Positions 23,774-31,806 of a stretch of 38,143 nt of DNA are shown piece after piece. How positions within the stretch are numbered: position 1 is the first letter of the stretch; each line of letters begins with the position of its first letter. A model generated the notes under the pieces. It worked only from the letters and a program-made list of their open reading frames with translations, was not told where the DNA came from and made no database searches. The position numbers were made by a program, and so were the translations under genes. Origin of the DNA: an uncultured Luminiphilus sp. (GTDB lineage: Bacteria > Pseudomonadota > Gammaproteobacteria > Pseudomonadales > Halieaceae); assembly GCA_905182485.1 (NCBI GenBank), contig CAJJBO010000036.1, positions 1-38,143 of the forward strand, read 5' to 3'.

Positions 23774-24842
23774 ATGCGATCTGAACAGCATCAGAAACTG
23801 GCTCTTGGGCTCTTTATGCCCAATTGTTCAAACATGCCCTCAATTTCAACTCACCGCGTTGTGGAAGACCAATGGACTTATGAACACAACGAAGCCATAG
23901 CACTCGCTGCAGAGGGTTATGGCTTTGATTATTTGTTTCCGGTATCACGCTGGCGAGGTTTTGGTGGGGAGACCAATTTCCTGGGTACCTCTCTTGAAAC
24001 GACGACTTGGGCAGCAGCCCTTTTGCGAGCAACTAGCTCGATTCAAGTATTTTCAACCGTTCATATTCCGCTCTTTCATCCCTTTGTCGTTGCAAAAATG
24101 GGTTCTACGCTGGCGCAGATGAGCGGTAATCGGTGGGGATTAAATATCGTGAGCGGATGGAGTCAAAGAGAATTCGGCATGATGGGAGTGCCCAAAGCGA
24201 ACGTTTTGTCGCCGTTACGAGCGGACCAGTTGTTTTGTGGAAATTCTCAGAAAACTTTGGACGGCCAGCGAGCAACCCTTTGACTACGAATGTGACTGGT
24301 ATTCGGTGAAGGGCGGAGAGTCCTCGCCTGTGCCAGATAGTCACCCCATGATCGCTAATGCAGGTGTATCCGAGGACGCAAAAAACATGACGGCTCGATT
24401 GTGCGATTGGGCCTTTATCTCTACTCCTTCTGTCGAGGCAGTTAGGCCGACGATTATAGATATTACTCAAAAAGCGAGGGAGCACGGGCGCTCAGTCAAA
24501 ACCGCGATATTTCCATTCCTGATCTGGGGGCAATCGAGGGCTGAGGCTGAGGAGCGCCTGGCCGCGATAATCGCAGAAAAGGACGGGGTTGCCACCGCAA
24601 ATTGGCTGAATGACCTAACTGCTGGCAGTGGATCGTTCGACACGTTTACATCTGACATGTTGGCGGCCTCCGGGGGCGGGGTGCACATGGTTGGCACCGC
24701 AGACGATGTTGCCGAGCAACTTGTAGAAGCCCACCGGTTGGGAGTGAATGCGGTGATGCTGACATTCCCAGAATATCTTGCTGATCTGCATCGATTTGCA
24801 AAAGATATCCAACCCATCCTGTCGAGGGCTGGTTGTATTTGA
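23774..24842 (+). pseudogene. Luciferase-like flavin monooxygenase, frame broken near 24200-24235
   Basis: The first frame (from ATG 23774) reads GLFMPNCSNMPSIS, YLFPVSRWRGFGGETNFLG, VFSTVHIPLFHP and WGLNIVSGWSQREFGMMG. This is the LLM family close to SfnG or pyrimidine-oxygenase-like members, which use reduced FMN. After GVPKAN the frame runs into an unrelated end at 24283. The expected continuation RRYERTS, VEILRKLWTASEQPFDYE is in another frame and runs to 24842, including HPMIANAGVSEDAKNM, HMVGTADDVAEQL and LGVNAVMLTFPEYLADL. One or two small indels within about 24200-24235 account for the break. Restored length is about 355 residues, normal for the family. It is the last gene of the plus unit. 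Confidence 0.85.
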
Positions 24843-24880
24843 GTGGATGGGGCGACGAGGCCGCAGATCTGCCGGGTCAT

Positions 24881-25142
24881 TACCTTCACGCAGTAGTGTC
24901 CACGCACAGAAACACGACAAAACGCACCGTCTCAAATAATAGTAAAGTTCATGGCAATAGAGACGTAAGAATTTGTTAGGACTAGGTGGGTTGTCTTAAA
25001 TCGTCATTGCCTCTGGCGATTGAAATCTGCGGGCGCCTGTGCGTCGCTCCGGTGGACAAAAACGCTCATTTGGTCGCGTTTGTTGAGCCGCTGGCCTCTG
25101 CGATGTCAAGTCCGATTGCCCGCACCAAGACACTTGCCCGCG
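24881..25142 (-). repeat. Border repeat, copy B, degraded and interrupted
   Basis: The left part matches copy A closely (tagtgtccacgcacagaaac, keeping inverted-repeat end GTCCACGC at 24898-24905). A worn version of the CCA/acceptor/T-arm block is at about 24974-24995 (ttaggactaggtggg). After about 100 unrelated bases the anticodon-loop region reappears at 25092-25130 (gatgtcaag, caccaagacac). The right inverted-repeat end is not recognisable. Spacing from the left block to the CCA-like block is about 93 bases, as in copies A and C. Confidence 0.65.
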
Positions 25143-25206
25143 CATAAGGGGCGGGTCGTTTTCTGATAATGACGCTCCGTCAACGGGCCCTGCGCTATCC
25201 AGCCGA

Positions 25207-25375
25207 TACCTTTGCGCGGTAGTGTCTATGCAAAGAAACACGTCAAAACTCGCGATTTCGAAAAAATAAAGGTTAATAAAAAAAGAGGCTTAAAAAATTG
25301 GTAGGACCAGGCGGATTCGAACCGCCGACTGCTACCATGTTAAGGCCGATTGGCCGCACCAACACACGCGTAGAC
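25207..25375 (-). repeat. Border repeat, copy C, with tRNA-Val-like 3' half
   Basis: This has the same order and spacing as copy A. On the minus strand it shows an anticodon-loop-like TTAACAT (AAC), GGTAG, a perfect T-arm, TGGTCCTA and CCA ending at 25299. Terminal inverted repeats are GTCTATGC (25224-25231) and GCGTAGAC (25368-25375). Compared with copy A, one C-G pair has become T-A at both ends, a compensatory change, and another pair becomes T-G. This argues that pairing of the ends is selected or recently generated as a unit. The element spans 152 bases between its ends. Confidence 0.85.
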
Positions 25376-25574
25376 ATCGGAAGCCCTTGAGTAATCTTGG
25401 GGCGAATTAAAAGCAGTGGGTCGTCATTTTGCATCGGCGAGAATGCATAAGGCATCGCTTGTGCACATCTGCGCGCTTTCTGCCGAGGACCCCATTTTTG
25501 CGTCATTACATGGAGGCTAATCGCTTCAACACCGGTTTTTACAAATCTTTTTTTCTGTGGTGCCGACGCGGCTT

Positions 25575-26345
25575 TTATTGGGCCAAAAATCCTCCGTCAA
25601 CAGGATATACGCTGCCGGTGCAGAAAGATGCGTCGTCGCTCGCTAGGAAGGCCACCATCGCCGCCACCTCGTCATCCGTTCCATATCGCTTCATAGCAAT
25701 TAGCGACTCGAAACCTTCTTTAGCAGCGTCGGGCGCGCCTGGCGCCGCCTGCTCCTCTATGGATCTCATCATTGCGTTGTCGATTGGGGCAGGTGCTATT
25801 GCGTTCACACGGACTCCCTGCTCTGCGAGTTCGAGCGCTGCGACTTCAACAAGACCGACGATCGCATGCTTGCTTGCCGTATAGGCACCCAAACCCGGAA
25901 CACCAACTTTTCCCGTCACGGAACTCGTCACTATCACGGACCCTCCACTGTGCAGCATGTGTGGGATACAGTGCTTCATCGTTAGCCAAGTTCCGCGAAT
26001 GTTTGTATTTTGCACCGCGTCGAATTCGTCTTGCTCTATTTCCAGAAGCGGCTTAATGGAACCCTCAAAACCTGCGTTGCAGAACAAAATATCAATTCCC
26101 CCCATCTCGGAGATGCTCTGCTCCGCTAGTGCTTTGCAGTCCGCTTCGCTAGATATATCAGCTGGACATATATGGACCCTATCGTTATCTAATTTGTCCG
26201 CAAGTTCCGATAACCGGTTACTTGATCGTGCAGCAAGCATCACTGTAGCTCCCTCCGCAAGTAGCCGTCGCGCTGTAGCCTCACCTATGCCGCCAGTTGC
26301 TCCTGTAATTACAGCCCTTTTGTCATTGAGTCGCGTTATTTCCAT
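25575..26345 (-). CDS. Short-chain dehydrogenase/reductase
   Basis: 256 residues, a classical SDR. The cofactor loop is TGATGGIG (14-21), followed by NAG (90-92) and the catalytic Ser142, Tyr155 and Lys159 in YTASK. The C-terminal PVDGG motif (VYPVDGGFLAQ) closes the fold. The residue after the second strand (AARSSNR) suggests NADP as well as NAD is possible. It would interconvert a hydroxyl and a keto group. It is the last gene of a three-gene minus unit behind two dikinase-type proteins, 28 bases after the nearer one, so it may act on the same substrate. Confidence 0.9.
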   Translation of the reverse strand: MEITRLNDKRAVITGATGGIGEATARRLLAEGATVMLAARSSNRLSELADKLDNDRVHICPADISSEADCKALAEQSISEMGGIDILFCNAGFEGSIKPLLEIEQDEFDAVQNTNIRGTWLTMKHCIPHMLHSGGSVIVTSSVTGKVGVPGLGAYTASKHAIVGLVEVAALELAEQGVRVNAIAPAPIDNAMMRSIEEQAAPGAPDAAKEGFESLIAMKRYGTDDEVAAMVAFLASDDASFCTGSVYPVDGGFLAQ

Positions 26346-26373
26346 AATCTTTCCTAGTGTTTTTGCGTCCTGG

Positions 26374-27927
26374 TCAGTCGTTCTCTTCAGCCCAAGCTTT
26401 GAGTTGCTCTAAGTAAGGGTCCTCAGCGACTGAGCTAAGAAGTTTGCCTAAATAGACCTCTCCGGTACTGCCATTAACGGTGATGGTATCTCCTGCTTGG
26501 ACTTTGACTGTGCCAAACGCCAAGCCATCTTTAGTGAACTGCATGGCTGCGGCGCCAACTACAGCGGGCAGGTTCCAATCTCGGGCGACAACTGCGGCAT
26601 GACTCATTAAGCCGCCAAGTGAGGTGAGTATGCCGTTCGCAACCGCCATGCCATGAACGTCAGCGGGCGAAGTCTCGCGTCGAACCAGCACGACTTCTTT
26701 GCCTTCTTCTGTTGCCTCAATTGCCTCCTCAGAGGTGAATACAGCAATACCGCAGGCAACACCGGCCGACGCCGCGATACCCGTAGTTATTGGTTTTTTC
26801 TTATCAGCAAGGATTTTTGTGGAGGGCTGTTCCGCCGCAAGTGACGCAGCCACTTTGGCAAGCGCCTCCTTCTTATTGAGATTAAAACGATTCGATTTCG
26901 CCAGTTCTACCGCAATTCGTGATGCAGCCCCGGCGGTCCGTTTGCCAACTCGCGCTTGCAAGATCCAAAGTTTGTCCTGCTCCACAGTGAATTCCACGTC
27001 GACCATATCCTGATAAAAAATTTCCAGATGTTCGAGGTGAAGCTCGAGTTCCTGATATGCCGAGGGAAGCGTAGTGGCGAATTCAGAAATGTCTGAAGTC
27101 ATACTGTCGCCTGCCACGACATCATCACCTTGAGCATTGCTGATCCAATCGCCGCAAACTTTTTGTTCGCCGGTATTGGGATCGCGGCTAAATGCCACGC
27201 CAGTTCCTGAGTTTGCACCTTTATTGCCAAATACCATCGCTTGCACGGTCACGGCTGTGCCCAGCGAGTCGGGCAAGCCTGTTTTTTTCCGATAAGCCTG
27301 CGCAGTTGAGCTGTGACTAGATCGGATGACCGCATGAATACACTGGTCAAGTAAATAGCGGGTGTCACATAGGCGTTCGGCACCAATCTTCCCACTTGCG
27401 AGAGTTTCTAGTTGTTCTGTGTGGTCGGCTAGATCCTTATTTTCTTGCGCTTGCGCGTCGAGCACAGAATGGTCGATGCACAATATAGATTTGCAGAAAC
27501 CTTCAAGAAACCGCTGATAGGAGTCCAAAGCAAAAGGACGATTGCCTGTGATGTCGGTCAGTGCTGGCAGTGTCAGCGGCGTGACGCCGACGTTTAATAT
27601 TGTCTCCATCATTCCCGGCATTGAAATACTTGCTCCTGACCTCACTGCGAGGAGGAGTGGGTTGTCGGCGTCGCCCAGCCCTCTACCAGTTTCTTTCTCC
27701 AGTCTAGCGATCGCAGTATCTAATGCCGCGGTGAAGTCCTCAGTGACGCCGGTTGTGTCCAAGACCCGGCAGGCGTCCACCCCAATTGTGAACCCGGCAG
27801 GCGTTGGAAGACGAAGCTTCGATGTCATTGCCCAAAGACTTGCTCCTTTGCCACCAACAACCTCTGAAACCTCAGCAATGGTGCCGGGGTGGGGATGATC
27901 AAAGTGGAAGATCATCTCGTCGTTCAT
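26374..27927 (-). CDS. PPDK-type ATP-grasp protein with phosphohistidine domain (dikinase component 1)
   Basis: 517 residues. The N-terminal two thirds is the pyruvate phosphate dikinase nucleotide-binding domain: GGKGASLWAM (25-34), PTPAGFTIG, LAVRSGASISMPGMMETILN (93-112), and the distal ATP-site segments VEFTVE and LQARVGKRT. The C-terminal part is the swivelling phosphohistidine domain with GGLMSHAAVVARDW, phospho-His443. The PEP/pyruvate TIM barrel of real PPDK (about 870 residues) is missing. It can therefore make a phosphohistidine from ATP but cannot use pyruvate, as in rifampicin phosphotransferase or phenylphosphate synthase systems. It overlaps the partner gene by ATGA, which fits a two-component enzyme. 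Confidence 0.85.
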   Translation of the reverse strand: MNDEMIFHFDHPHPGTIAEVSEVVGGKGASLWAMTSKLRLPTPAGFTIGVDACRVLDTTGVTEDFTAALDTAIARLEKETGRGLGDADNPLLLAVRSGASISMPGMMETILNVGVTPLTLPALTDITGNRPFALDSYQRFLEGFCKSILCIDHSVLDAQAQENKDLADHTEQLETLASGKIGAERLCDTRYLLDQCIHAVIRSSHSSTAQAYRKKTGLPDSLGTAVTVQAMVFGNKGANSGTGVAFSRDPNTGEQKVCGDWISNAQGDDVVAGDSMTSDISEFATTLPSAYQELELHLEHLEIFYQDMVDVEFTVEQDKLWILQARVGKRTAGAASRIAVELAKSNRFNLNKKEALAKVAASLAAEQPSTKILADKKKPITTGIAASAGVACGIAVFTSEEAIEATEEGKEVVLVRRETSPADVHGMAVANGILTSLGGLMSHAAVVARDWNLPAVVGAAAMQFTKDGLAFGTVKVQAGDTITVNGSTGEVYLGKLLSSVAEDPYLEQLKAWAEEND

Positions 27928-29699
27928 TCGAGAATAGTGACGGTGCCGGTGCTACCGTTGACCTCGATCAGTGCCCCGTCCGGTATCAGGCTGGTCGCAT
28001 TTGTCGCTGAAGTAACGCATGGCACACCCAGTTCTCTCGCGACGATCACGGCATGGCTGATGGTAGCTCCAACGTCTACCACGACCGCCGATACGGCTGA
28101 AAATAGCGGGGTCCAAGAAGGATCAGTGTGTCGCGCGACGAGCACGTCTTGTGGTTGCAGATCCCCAGGATTCGACGGATCAGAAATCACCTTAGCTCTG
28201 CCTATGTAGGTCCCCGCGCAGCCAGGTTGACCCGTAATGATCTGAGTTGATGAGTGGTCTGTTGCCTCTCTCTCACGCCATTTGTTGAGCGGTGGGACGA
28301 TAGAGTCAATGATGAAAGGTGGGTCCAGACTTGCCAGCCGTTCACTCTCTTTTTTTCGATTACTGACTAATTCCCTAGCGTTAAGGGAGTTATCAAGGAG
28401 CTGCGTCCACTCGTTGACCATCAGCATTGAGAAGTCCTGTGGAGCGCTGAACACGTCTTCTGCGGCGTATCTTGCCCCGAGTTCCCACATTGGCATTCGC
28501 ATTTCGTGAGTAAGAATTGCGCAGTTTGTTCGAGTTCGCTCTCTGGCAGCGAAAAAAGTACGAGCAGCAGCCAAGGCGGCACTGAACTGACCGAGTAGCT
28601 CGGTGTCCTCTTTGAGTCTTGATTGGACTTCCGCGATAGCGGCTTCCCTGTGCTCACGTCGGCTCGCCAGCCTGGCGTCAGGAGAGGCATCTTCTTCTCC
28701 TTTGGCCATGATGGTTAAGGCAGACAGGGGTGCTGTGGGATCGAGTTCCCAGCACCTGGATGCAACTTCCCATTCATTCGGACCTCGAAATCCAAATTCA
28801 TCGATGAAGATTTGAAATTTGAACCGGAACTCCTGGCAGTCTGGATTCGGATCAGTAGCAATAACATCCAAAGTCGCGGGGTGTATGTCGTCGAGATACC
28901 GAGACAAGCGTTCGCTAGCTCGCACTAGTCTTCCCAGCTCCCAAAGTCGCTTTGCGGGAAGTGCAGAGTCCACTTCTCCGTCCACTGTCAATATGTCAGC
29001 ACAGAGCTCGCTAGCGCCTATGGCGTCGCAAACCTGAGCAATCACGCCACTGGGTATCATCGAATGGTAAGTAGCCATGATGTGTCGAATCCACAAAGGC
29101 TCCCAATGCTGTTCACAGATGTCGAGACAACGCTGGAAGAGGTCCCTATCTGAGAGCTGTCCTAAGTTGGGTCGCTCATTGCGAAGCTTTATTAATTTGC
29201 CTCGGGTTTCCAATAGCTCCGGCATGCTCGGAGATGATAGGACCCAAGAAATTGTCTCGGAAAGTTGTTGCTCATGTTTAGCGGATGAGTGCGAGATCTC
29301 TGCCACATAGGGAGGCACGTCGGGCTGTTCTCCAAAAAAACTGGCATCAATAGCCTCAGGGGACAGTCCTGGTGCCCGTGTCCCAAAAATTCTCGACGCC
29401 GATACATTGAGGTAGCCGTAGCCGCCAAAAACACTCAGCATTTCCATGCGATTAGGAGTGAACTCTTCAAGATCGAAAGCACCAAGATTAACCAGAGCTT
29501 GCCGCCACCCGGGTTCTGAGTGGGGGATGCCCCACAAAGTCCATGAAAAGGGTTTTACGACCTCCGGAAATACCTCGCCAATGTTAGCTCTTGTAAATAT
29601 CGGGAACTGGGAGGAGGGCTCATTGTCGACGGGCCACCTGCTTTTCGACAGGCTGTCCCTAGTGATATCTGCGACAGCTACGTTTCGATCGTAACCCAT
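27924..29699 (-). CDS. PEP-utilising mobile-domain protein with large acceptor-like region (dikinase component 2)
   Basis: 591 residues. The C-terminal 100 or so form a second phosphohistidine domain: DVLVARHTDPSWTPLF, then VGATISHAVIVARELGVPC with phospho-His549, and GALIEVNGSTGTVTIL. The N-terminal 450 residues begin FTRANIGEVFPEVVKPFSWTLWG. That opening is typical of the region before the His domain in rifampicin-phosphotransferase-like proteins, where the acceptor binds. No ATP-grasp domain is present, so it should depend on the partner encoded next. It is the first gene of the minus unit, divergent from the second TetR gene. A role in phosphorylating a hydroxylated pathway compound is likely but unproven. 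The upstream gap has candidate operator palindromes. Confidence 0.8.
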   Translation of the reverse strand: MGYDRNVAVADITRDSLSKSRWPVDNEPSSQFPIFTRANIGEVFPEVVKPFSWTLWGIPHSEPGWRQALVNLGAFDLEEFTPNRMEMLSVFGGYGYLNVSASRIFGTRAPGLSPEAIDASFFGEQPDVPPYVAEISHSSAKHEQQLSETISWVLSSPSMPELLETRGKLIKLRNERPNLGQLSDRDLFQRCLDICEQHWEPLWIRHIMATYHSMIPSGVIAQVCDAIGASELCADILTVDGEVDSALPAKRLWELGRLVRASERLSRYLDDIHPATLDVIATDPNPDCQEFRFKFQIFIDEFGFRGPNEWEVASRCWELDPTAPLSALTIMAKGEEDASPDARLASRREHREAAIAEVQSRLKEDTELLGQFSAALAAARTFFAARERTRTNCAILTHEMRMPMWELGARYAAEDVFSAPQDFSMLMVNEWTQLLDNSLNARELVSNRKKESERLASLDPPFIIDSIVPPLNKWREREATDHSSTQIITGQPGCAGTYIGRAKVISDPSNPGDLQPQDVLVARHTDPSWTPLFSAVSAVVVDVGATISHAVIVARELGVPCVTSATNATSLIPDGALIEVNGSTGTVTILE

Positions 29700-29727
29700 C
29701 GAATTTGCTCCAAAAAATTAATGATAT

Positions 29728-29756
29728 TGACATCAGTGTCACTGAAAGGTATACCT
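29728..29756. promoter_or_regulatory. Candidate TetR operator palindromes in divergent promoter region
   Basis: Between the divergent dikinase and TetR starts there is an inverted repeat TGACA-tcag-TGTCA (29728-29741). Six bases later comes a perfect 10-base palindrome AGGTATACCT (29747-29756). Both lie within 60 bases of the dikinase start, where a repressor could block transcription. No confirmed -35/-10 boxes were identified. Confidence 0.45.
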
Positions 29757-29840
29757 AATTCGGTGCGTTGGCAATCCATAGTCCGCGTACTTTGAATATT
29801 CGACGCAGTGTCTCGCGATATCCAGAATTGGAAACAGTCC

Positions 29841-30638
29841 ATGACCTCACATTTAATTAAACAGGCACCAGAGTCGAATAGGAACGCTACTGCAGGGCGC
29901 GATGAGGGATACCCTCGCCAGCTCAGCGGAAGGCAAGCGTTGAGTGACCCTGACCTTCGCACAGTCATCGGGATAGAGGAGGTCACGCTTAAGAGCCGCA
30001 AAGCAAGACAGATGCAAGAAAGGCTTCTGAAATCAGCTGCTGTTGTTTTCTCCCGCAAGGGTTACACGGCTACGTGCATAGCTGATATCACAGCTGTCGC
30101 TGGAGTTGCTCACGGCTCCTTTTACCGCTATTTCGAACATAAAGATGGCGTACTGCAAGAATTGCTAGTGGGGCTCTATGCGGAATTGGCGCAGGCAACA
30201 AGAGATGCTTCGAGTGCCGAGGATGACGATATGCCGCCAAGCGAGAGCCGCTTACGGGGATTCAACATCCGTTTTTTTCATGAGTATGCAAGTCGCCGAG
30301 GACTCCTAAGGGTGGCGAGGGAGGCGGCAGCTAGTTCTGTAGATGGGCGATTCAGAGACATTTGGTTCCTAATGAGAGGAAGATTCATTGATCGCACGAA
30401 GAAGCTGATTCAGCGCATGCAATCTTATGGTATGGCCATGGGATTGGACGCAGAGCTGACAGCCGAGGCTCTTGGGTCGACCTCAGAACAAATGGCTTAC
30501 GTTTTGGTGGGCTTGCCAGAATCTGTTCCAGACAGCGACCGACTCACGGCAATAGGTTTGGCGTGTCATGAAGTTTGGTCTCGAACGTTGTTTCCTTCAG
30601 CTGACAATGCGCTTACTGAAACTGAAGATGTCCTCTAG
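29841..30638 (+). CDS. TetR/AcrR family transcriptional regulator
   Basis: 265 residues from ATG 29841; an in-frame GTG at 29808 would add 11 residues. After an unusually long polar N-terminal extension of about 55 residues comes the TetR DNA-binding domain: LLKSAAVVFSRKGYTATCIA, DITAVAGVAHGSFYRYFEHKDGVL. The ligand domain follows and ends with an acidic tail. The divergent arrangement with the dikinase unit and the palindromes between them suggest it controls both directions. It overlaps the P450 gene by 11 bases. The long extension is predicted to be disordered from its composition and may not be translated if an internal start is used. Confidence 0.88.
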   Translation: MTSHLIKQAPESNRNATAGRDEGYPRQLSGRQALSDPDLRTVIGIEEVTLKSRKARQMQERLLKSAAVVFSRKGYTATCIADITAVAGVAHGSFYRYFEHKDGVLQELLVGLYAELAQATRDASSAEDDDMPPSESRLRGFNIRFFHEYASRRGLLRVAREAAASSVDGRFRDIWFLMRGRFIDRTKKLIQRMQSYGMAMGLDAELTAEALGSTSEQMAYVLVGLPESVPDSDRLTAIGLACHEVWSRTLFPSADNALTETEDVL

Positions 30639-31806
30639 CTTACCCAGTTTATTGGACGTGGAGCTCTTCACCGATCGCAAGGAGCATGACTGTTTTGATC
30701 TCTATCGTGCACAGTCCAAACCCCCTCATCACATTGGCCCCGAGCCTAATGAGGGCTTCTATGTGCTGACTCGGCACAGCGACGTTTGGGAGGCGGCAAC
30801 TAATACTGAGAAATTTAAGTCCGGGCTAGGCACGCAGATAGCGAATAAACGGGCTGAGGGAAATGGTGCGCCAAGTGTGCATAACGCTGATGCGCCGTAT
30901 CACAGGCATTTGCGCGACTTTGGACGCCGCGCTTTGGCGCAGCCGCTGTTAGATATCCGCCGGCCGCGGATCCGAGAAATCGTCCGCTCTGTAATTTTGG
31001 CTGCGCCAAAAAATGAAGAATTCGATTTCGTTGAACGAGTGGCATTGGAAATTCCAATGACTGTTTTTGGCGAGGTGTTAGGCATTCCAGCTGAAGACAG
31101 AGCAAAATTGGTTAGAGCGGCGAATACTATGAGTAGCGTACTCGCCACGCCGGGCGAGCAGGATCGGTGCAGGTCTGAGCTGTTTTCGTACTTTCGTGAA
31201 CTAGCAGCTGAGCGTCGCAGGCGACCGGGTGACGATGTTGCTTCTGTTTTGGTTTCACCCAATGACTCCGGTGAGCAACTGAGTGATGAGGAGCTAGATG
31301 CGTATTTCTTGTTATTGGTTATCGCCGGTAATGAAACAACCCGATTTCTTCTGGCGGGTGGCTTTGAGCAACTTCTATTGCAACCCGGCGCTATGGAGCA
31401 GCTCCGCAGAGAGCCATCGCTAATTCCAAGCGCTATAGAGGAGATGATTAGGTGGGTAACGCCTGTCATTCACATGAGAAGGACGGTAACAGAAGATACG
31501 CAAGCTTTTGGGATGGATGTAGCGGCCGGCTCAAAGTTTGTACTCTATTTCAGCGCAGCAAATAGAGATCCTGAAGTCTTTGATAGCCCTCACACCTTCC
31601 GCTTAGATCGAACGCCGAACAAGCATGTGGGGTTTGGTGCTGGCCATCACTTTTGCATGGGCGCCTACTTAGCAAGGTTGGAGGCGCAGATTTTTCTGGA
31701 AGAATTCCTGTCGATAACCCGCAACTGCGAGCTTACTGCTGGGGGCGAGCGCATTCCGTCTTATTGGTTTGCGGGTTTGCAGCGCCTCCCTGTGAGGTGG
31801 TCTTGA
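30628..31806 (+). CDS. Cytochrome P450
   Basis: 392 residues from ATG 30628, chosen over the upstream ATG 30568, which lies inside the TetR coding region and adds unconserved residues. The I-helix motif is AGNETTRFLL (from 233). ExxR is E272-R275. The heme loop is FGAGHHFCMG with Cys343. The C-helix region HNADAPYHRHLRDFGRRAL corresponds to the usual HxxxR. It is distinct from the P450 at 22541. It is cotranslated with the preceding TetR gene and the following SDR gene (overlaps on both sides). The substrate is unknown; position suggests hydroxylation of the imported compound followed by alcohol oxidation by the SDR. Confidence 0.92.
   Translation: MSSSLPSLLDVELFTDRKEHDCFDLYRAQSKPPHHIGPEPNEGFYVLTRHSDVWEAATNTEKFKSGLGTQIANKRAEGNGAPSVHNADAPYHRHLRDFGRRALAQPLLDIRRPRIREIVRSVILAAPKNEEFDFVERVALEIPMTVFGEVLGIPAEDRAKLVRAANTMSSVLATPGEQDRCRSELFSYFRELAAERRRRPGDDVASVLVSPNDSGEQLSDEELDAYFLLLVIAGNETTRFLLAGGFEQLLLQPGAMEQLRREPSLIPSAIEEMIRWVTPVIHMRRTVTEDTQAFGMDVAAGSKFVLYFSAANRDPEVFDSPHTFRLDRTPNKHVGFGAGHHFCMGAYLARLEAQIFLEEFLSITRNCELTAGGERIPSYWFAGLQRLPVRWS

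Larger units (their letters stand above)
24843..25574. other. Intergenic region with two border-repeat copies
   Basis: 732 bases without a credible gene between two modules. It contains a degraded, interrupted repeat copy (24881-25142) and a well-preserved one (25207-25375). It then has a stretch leading into the 3' end of the SDR gene. AT-rich runs at 25260-25298 lie inside copy C. No transposase or integrase remnant is convincing. Confidence 0.6.

Noticed and set aside
11405-25375. Integron attC sites
   Set aside because: The repeats have long inverted structure but no recognisable core sites, no integron integrase, and the enclosed blocks are multi-gene operons rather than single-gene cassettes.
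26374-29699. Pyruvate phosphate dikinase, PEP synthase, or proven phenylphosphate synthase
   Set aside because: The PEP/pyruvate barrel is absent. The acceptor region is not recognisable as the phenol-specific one, and no CBS-type third subunit lies nearby.
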